The position numbers and the translations under genes are program-made. A stretch of 64,000 nucleotides of DNA from Acidimicrobiia bacterium (GTDB lineage Bacteria; Actinomycetota; Acidimicrobiia; Acidimicrobiales; CAIXPF01). A model generated the notes under the pieces. The model ran no database searches. It was not told where the DNA came from and worked only from the letters and a program-made list of their open reading frames with translations. The DNA lies in the NCBI GenBank assembly GCA_947476745.1, contig CANJRG010000001.1:248001-312000 (forward strand), written 5' to 3'. Numbering within the stretch: position 1 is the first letter of the stretch; the number at the start of each line of letters is the position of its first letter. Shown here in pieces: positions 61,041-64,000 of the stretch.

Positions 61041-61748
61041 GTGCGTATCCCCAACGACCCCACCGGCCGGACCGACCGTCCCGTCCATCTCGTCTACGAG
61101 GACCCGATGCTGGCCGAACGCGACCGGGCCGGACGGGCCGTCCGCCGCCTGGCCGAGGCCATGATCGGCCGCGAGGTGACCGCCGCCGAGCTCGACGAGA
61201 TCGCCACCTGGGCCGACGCCGCCGCCGGACGGCTCGAACCGCACCAACCCATCCAACGCGCCGACGACTACCAGGCCCGCCGCTACACCATCGCCCCACC
61301 CGAGGACGGCGACCGGCTGATCTCCTTCACCGACCGGCCGATCTCGGGGCCGGGCAACCCGGCCGCCAACGAGCTGGTGCTGTGGCGCGACGGCATGATC
61401 GTGCGGGCGGTCGCCACCTTCGGCCGTCTGAGCGAGGCCTCCCCGGGCCGGGTGCACGGCGGCATCACCTCGGCCACCTTCGATGACGTGATGGGCTACG
61501 TGATGATCGTCGAGGCCACCGCGGCCTACACCGGCGAGCTGACCGTTCGCTACAAGGCCCCGATGCTGATCGGCATGCCCATCCACTTCGAGGCCGCGGT
61601 CTCCGACCGGGCGGGCAAGGTGTGGACGATCACCGCCACCGCCCGGGCCGGCAGCGCCGACGGTGAGATCGTGTCGGAGGCGTCGGGCAAGTTCGTGGTG
61701 GTCAGCCCCGAACGGCTCGGGGTGACCTCGCCGACCCCGTCGGAATGA
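61041..61748 (+). CDS. PaaI-like hotdog thioesterase
   Basis: 235 residues. An N-terminal helical part of about 90 residues precedes the hotdog domain with GRVHGGITSATFDDVMGYV, where the Asp is the likely catalytic residue, and GELTVRYKAPMLIGMPIHFEA. The pairing with a divergent CoA-transferase unit 60 bases away suggests they work on the same CoA thioesters. GTG 61041 is used; GTG 61023 would add six residues. Confidence 0.87.
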   Translation: MRIPNDPTGRTDRPVHLVYEDPMLAERDRAGRAVRRLAEAMIGREVTAAELDEIATWADAAAGRLEPHQPIQRADDYQARRYTIAPPEDGDRLISFTDRPISGPGNPAANELVLWRDGMIVRAVATFGRLSEASPGRVHGGITSATFDDVMGYVMIVEATAAYTGELTVRYKAPMLIGMPIHFEAAVSDRAGKVWTITATARAGSADGEIVSEASGKFVVVSPERLGVTSPTPSE

Positions 61749-61820
61749 GCCGTCACCGGGCCGCCCGCCGGCAGTGTTTCGCCCGGAGCCGCTGTGACCG
61801 CTACCGTACGGGTCGACGCT

Positions 61821-62216
61821 ATGGCCAAGACCAAGACCCCGATCACCTTCGACACGCGGTTCCGCAAGGGCGAGAAGGTCACCGCCACGGTTGACCTGCC
61901 CGGCGTCCCCGAAGGCACCACCGGGAAAGTCAAGCTGATCAACGGCTTGACCTGGATCAGATACTGGGTGTTCTTCGACAACGGGGTCGACCTAGGGACC
62001 ATCGGCCAGGCGTCCCTGGTGCGCTCGAAGCAGTGGGTCGCCTACCTCGACGCCAAGGCCGATGCCGAGGCGAACGCCGCGGCCAAGGCCGCGGCCGAAG
62101 CCGCCGAGAAGGCCAAGCAGGCCGCCGCTGCGGCTGCGGCGCCGGCGGCGGCGAACCCCCGGATCCCCGCACACCTGCTGGAGCGGGCCAAGAACCGCAA
62201 AAAAGCCGAAGGCTGA
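61821..62216 (+). CDS. Small SH3-like protein with Ala/Lys-rich tail
   Basis: 131 residues. The first 70 (FRKGEKVTATVDLPGVPEGT, then TGKVKLINGLTWIRYWVFFD) look like a small beta-barrel of SH3/KOW character. Residues 80-120 are an Ala/Lys/Glu helix (NAAAKAAAEAAEKAKQAAAA), followed by a basic end (RAKNRKK). The tail could bind nucleic acid or the ribosome. No family name comes to mind. The start is ATG 61821. Confidence 0.7.
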   Translation: MAKTKTPITFDTRFRKGEKVTATVDLPGVPEGTTGKVKLINGLTWIRYWVFFDNGVDLGTIGQASLVRSKQWVAYLDAKADAEANAAAKAAAEAAEKAKQAAAAAAAPAAANPRIPAHLLERAKNRKKAEG

Positions 62217-62291
62217 GCAGACACAGCCGAAAGCTGAACGGACGCGGCACCGCCCCGTCGTCCGCGCAGGGTCGACGGGGCTGACCGCTGG

Positions 62292-62343
62292 CCCGGGCAC
62301 GGCCGCACCGCGGCCGACCCGGGCACGGCCGCACCGCGGCCGA
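62292..62343. repeat. Two tandem 26-bp copies, each with a hairpin
   Basis: Two identical 26-base units follow each other between convergent genes. Each holds a 6-base-pair stem (GGCCGC/GCGGCC, loop ACC) at 62301-62315 and 62327-62341, so the duplicate may serve as a double terminator. Confidence 0.85.
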
Positions 62344-62359
62344 CCCGGGCTCGGAGCAC

Positions 62360-64000
62360 TCAGTCCAGCTGGAAGACCGTGGTCGTGCCACTGATCTCGT
62401 TCGCGGCGAGCAACAGCGCCTTGCCGCCCGGGGCCACCCCGGCGGGGACGAACGCCAGTCCCTCGGGCGAGATGTCGCCCCCGTTGGTCGCCCACTGGAC
62501 GAACTGCGGGGCGGTCGGCCGGCTGACGTCGAGCATGACCACGCCACCCGCCCGCTCCAGGCCGACGAAGGCGTACTGGCGGTTGCGATGGCGACCGACC
62601 ACGACGCCCTCCGGCTCGGGGCCCTTGTCGTCGCTACGGCTGTCGTAGGGCGCCGTCGCCCAGGCCGGCGTGGTGGCGGAGGTGACCCACTGGGTGGGAT
62701 CGGCGGTGTGGACGATCGCCTCGAACATCGAGCCGCTGTCCCAGATGAGCTTCCCCTGCAGATCCCGGATCGACAGCGACCGTCCGCCGAAGGATGCGAG
62801 CGAGTCGTACAGCCCCGCCGCCGTGTGCGACGGCGCCACCGCGCTGACCTTGAGCCGGCCCAACGCGGCCTGGGCCTGGAGGGTCGCCGTGTCCCCGAAC
62901 ACCCCGGGGTCCAGAGGAAGGTCCTTCACCCGGGCCTCGTCGGTGAAGCACCCCTGCCCTGCGACCTCGGCGTTGTCCATCCCGCTGTAGTAGGAGCGGG
63001 TGTCGCCCTCGTTGGCCATCAGCAGCAGCGGCTGGCCCCACGGTGCCGTCATCGAAGCGATGCCGTCGGGCATGTACATGCCGTGCACCGGCCAGACCTG
63101 CTGGTTGAAGGCCAAGTCCTTGTCGCTCGCATCGAACACCTCGCCGGTCGAGGCGTAGTCCTTGGTACCGAGCGGGAGGATGTCGATGACCTTCAACGAC
63201 GCCAGGTTGATCACCGCCATCGCGTCGTTCTCCTGCAGCGTGACGTAGGCCTTGTCACCCACGATGGTGGCCGACTCGGGCTCGAGGTCCTCGGCCACGG
63301 TCGATCCCGGCCAGGTGCCGACGCGAACGCCGGCGCCGATCAGCGCGGCGCGCTTCTGCTCGCTGTTGAACCGCCCGAAGGTGACCTGCTGTGCCCGCGT
63401 CCACCGGCCACGGTTGCGCACCGAGATCACGGTGACCGACCCCTCCGGGTTTTCGGCCTCCAGCGGATCGGTCGTCGGGGTCCGGCCGCCCTCGGTCACG
63501 CACCGGGGCTCACCCTCGTTGGCCACCACCGCGATGTCGCCCTTGGCGTTGAAGGTGACCGAGTCGGGCAGCACGCCGACCTCGACGCTCGAGCGCACCT
63601 CACCGGTGGCGACGTCGAAGAACACCGCCTTGCCCTTGTCCAGCACGGTCGCACCGCCCACCACCGCAACCCCGACCCCACCGGCGACGGCCACGCTCTG
63701 CACCGACGAACCGAACCCGCTCAGATCGAGCGTTCGGACCAGCGCCGGCGAAGCGGGGTCGGCCAACGACACGATGTCGACCCGGACCAGCACACCGTTG
63801 GTCACCAGCATCGACGCCGTGGTGGTGTCGAACGCCACGATCTCGGCCCCTGCCTCACCGGAGCCGGAGTTGTACGACGCCAGCACACTGAGTTGCGGCG
63901 GGGACGCTTCTGCAGCTGCGACGGTGTCCACCGGCGAAGCGTTCGCCCCGGCGAACGCCGGCACCGCTCCTGCGATCACGGCCCCGGCGACCACTGCCGT
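62360..64000 (-). CDS. Choice-of-anchor I domain protein (partial at right edge)
   Basis: At least 546 residues; the start codon lies beyond the window. The N-terminus seen is the end of a signal peptide (VIAGAVPAFAGANA). The rest is a beta-propeller of the choice-of-anchor I type: GAEIVAFDTTTASMLVTNG, PDSVTFNAKGDIAVVANEGEP, GPEPEGVVVGRHRNRQYAFVG and LLLAANEISGTTTVFQLD at the end. Such proteins are secreted and often linked to alkaline-phosphatase-like or cell-surface functions. No C-terminal anchor follows, so it is probably released or bound non-covalently. Confidence 0.85.
   Translation of the reverse strand, partial: TAVVAGAVIAGAVPAFAGANASPVDTVAAAEASPPQLSVLASYNSGSGEAGAEIVAFDTTTASMLVTNGVLVRVDIVSLADPASPALVRTLDLSGFGSSVQSVAVAGGVGVAVVGGATVLDKGKAVFFDVATGEVRSSVEVGVLPDSVTFNAKGDIAVVANEGEPRCVTEGGRTPTTDPLEAENPEGSVTVISVRNRGRWTRAQQVTFGRFNSEQKRAALIGAGVRVGTWPGSTVAEDLEPESATIVGDKAYVTLQENDAMAVINLASLKVIDILPLGTKDYASTGEVFDASDKDLAFNQQVWPVHGMYMPDGIASMTAPWGQPLLLMANEGDTRSYYSGMDNAEVAGQGCFTDEARVKDLPLDPGVFGDTATLQAQAALGRLKVSAVAPSHTAAGLYDSLASFGGRSLSIRDLQGKLIWDSGSMFEAIVHTADPTQWVTSATTPAWATAPYDSRSDDKGPEPEGVVVGRHRNRQYAFVGLERAGGVVMLDVSRPTAPQFVQWATNGGDISPEGLAFVPAGVAPGGKALLLAANEISGTTTVFQLD

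Overview
The window is 64 kb of very GC-rich DNA, densely packed with genes on both strands. It looks chromosomal and actinobacterial, most likely class Acidimicrobiia or a close relative. The clues are four F420/flavin-type luciferase-like oxidoreductases, a DUF3097 protein, an Rpf-like cell-wall hydrolase, a mycoredoxin-like protein, many CoA-thioester enzymes and proteins with the 'GWWxASDxxWYP' motif. I see no prophage, insertion sequence, integrase, CRISPR array, rRNA or tRNA. The assignment rests on gene content and is inference.

Layout. 1-8.6 kb: the tail of an unknown gene, a NifU-like Fe-S scaffold, an SDR oxidoreductase, an EEP-family phosphohydrolase, an ABC-F ATPase, an SGNH hydrolase, DUF3097, a site-2 protease and a 3-hydroxyacyl-CoA dehydrogenase. 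8.6-21 kb: a class-I amidotransferase-like hydrolase, a RecB-like nuclease with an Fe-S cysteine set, an AI-2E-family permease overlapping a mycoredoxin, a coiled-coil/Rpf cell-wall protein, two anchored unknown proteins, LLM oxidoreductases, a nitroreductase, an RDD protein, SppA, a wrecked transglutaminase and a crotonase. 21-33 kb: a DPP-IV-like peptidase, a DEAD-type helicase, a GYF/RDD membrane protein, a hotdog thioesterase overlapping an M20 peptidase, a quinone-reductase-like MDR enzyme, and a two-gene unit of apparently dead enzymes (a DUF402/aminotransferase-like fusion and an SF1-helicase-like protein with ruined ATPase motifs). 33-45 kb: an MBL hydrolase, two LLM enzymes, a serine hydrolase, an HD protein, dihydroorotase overlapping an unusual alcohol dehydrogenase, ribosomal proteins L33 and L28, and an FtsH-like protease with a large insertion. 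45-64 kb: a GNAT-like protein, small thioesterases, a YihY-type membrane protein, an M23 peptidase, an alpha/beta hydrolase, peptide deformylase, FabH, a hydratase, the ammonium transporter Amt, TesB, a PQQ-type dehydrogenase-like lipoprotein, Ogt, a CaiB/BaiF CoA-transferase pair and a choice-of-anchor-I protein running off the right edge.

How the parts fit. The recurring theme is acyl-CoA metabolism: two crotonases, a hydroxyacyl-CoA dehydrogenase, a paired CoA transferase, several hotdog thioesterases, TesB and FabH. F420/FMN redox enzymes and envelope maintenance (Rpf, M23, SppA, S2P, FtsH-like) are the other themes. Most genes are short independent units; true operons are marked by ATGA or GTGA overlaps.

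The most striking sequence-level signal is a TANNNT box 6-11 bases before 24 start codons, usually without a Shine-Dalgarno sequence, on both strands. This is the expected signature of leaderless transcription. Where it helped, it was used to choose start codons. The second theme is short tandem duplications sitting directly behind stop codons. The best candidate for something undescribed is the pseudoenzyme pair at 29757-32995.
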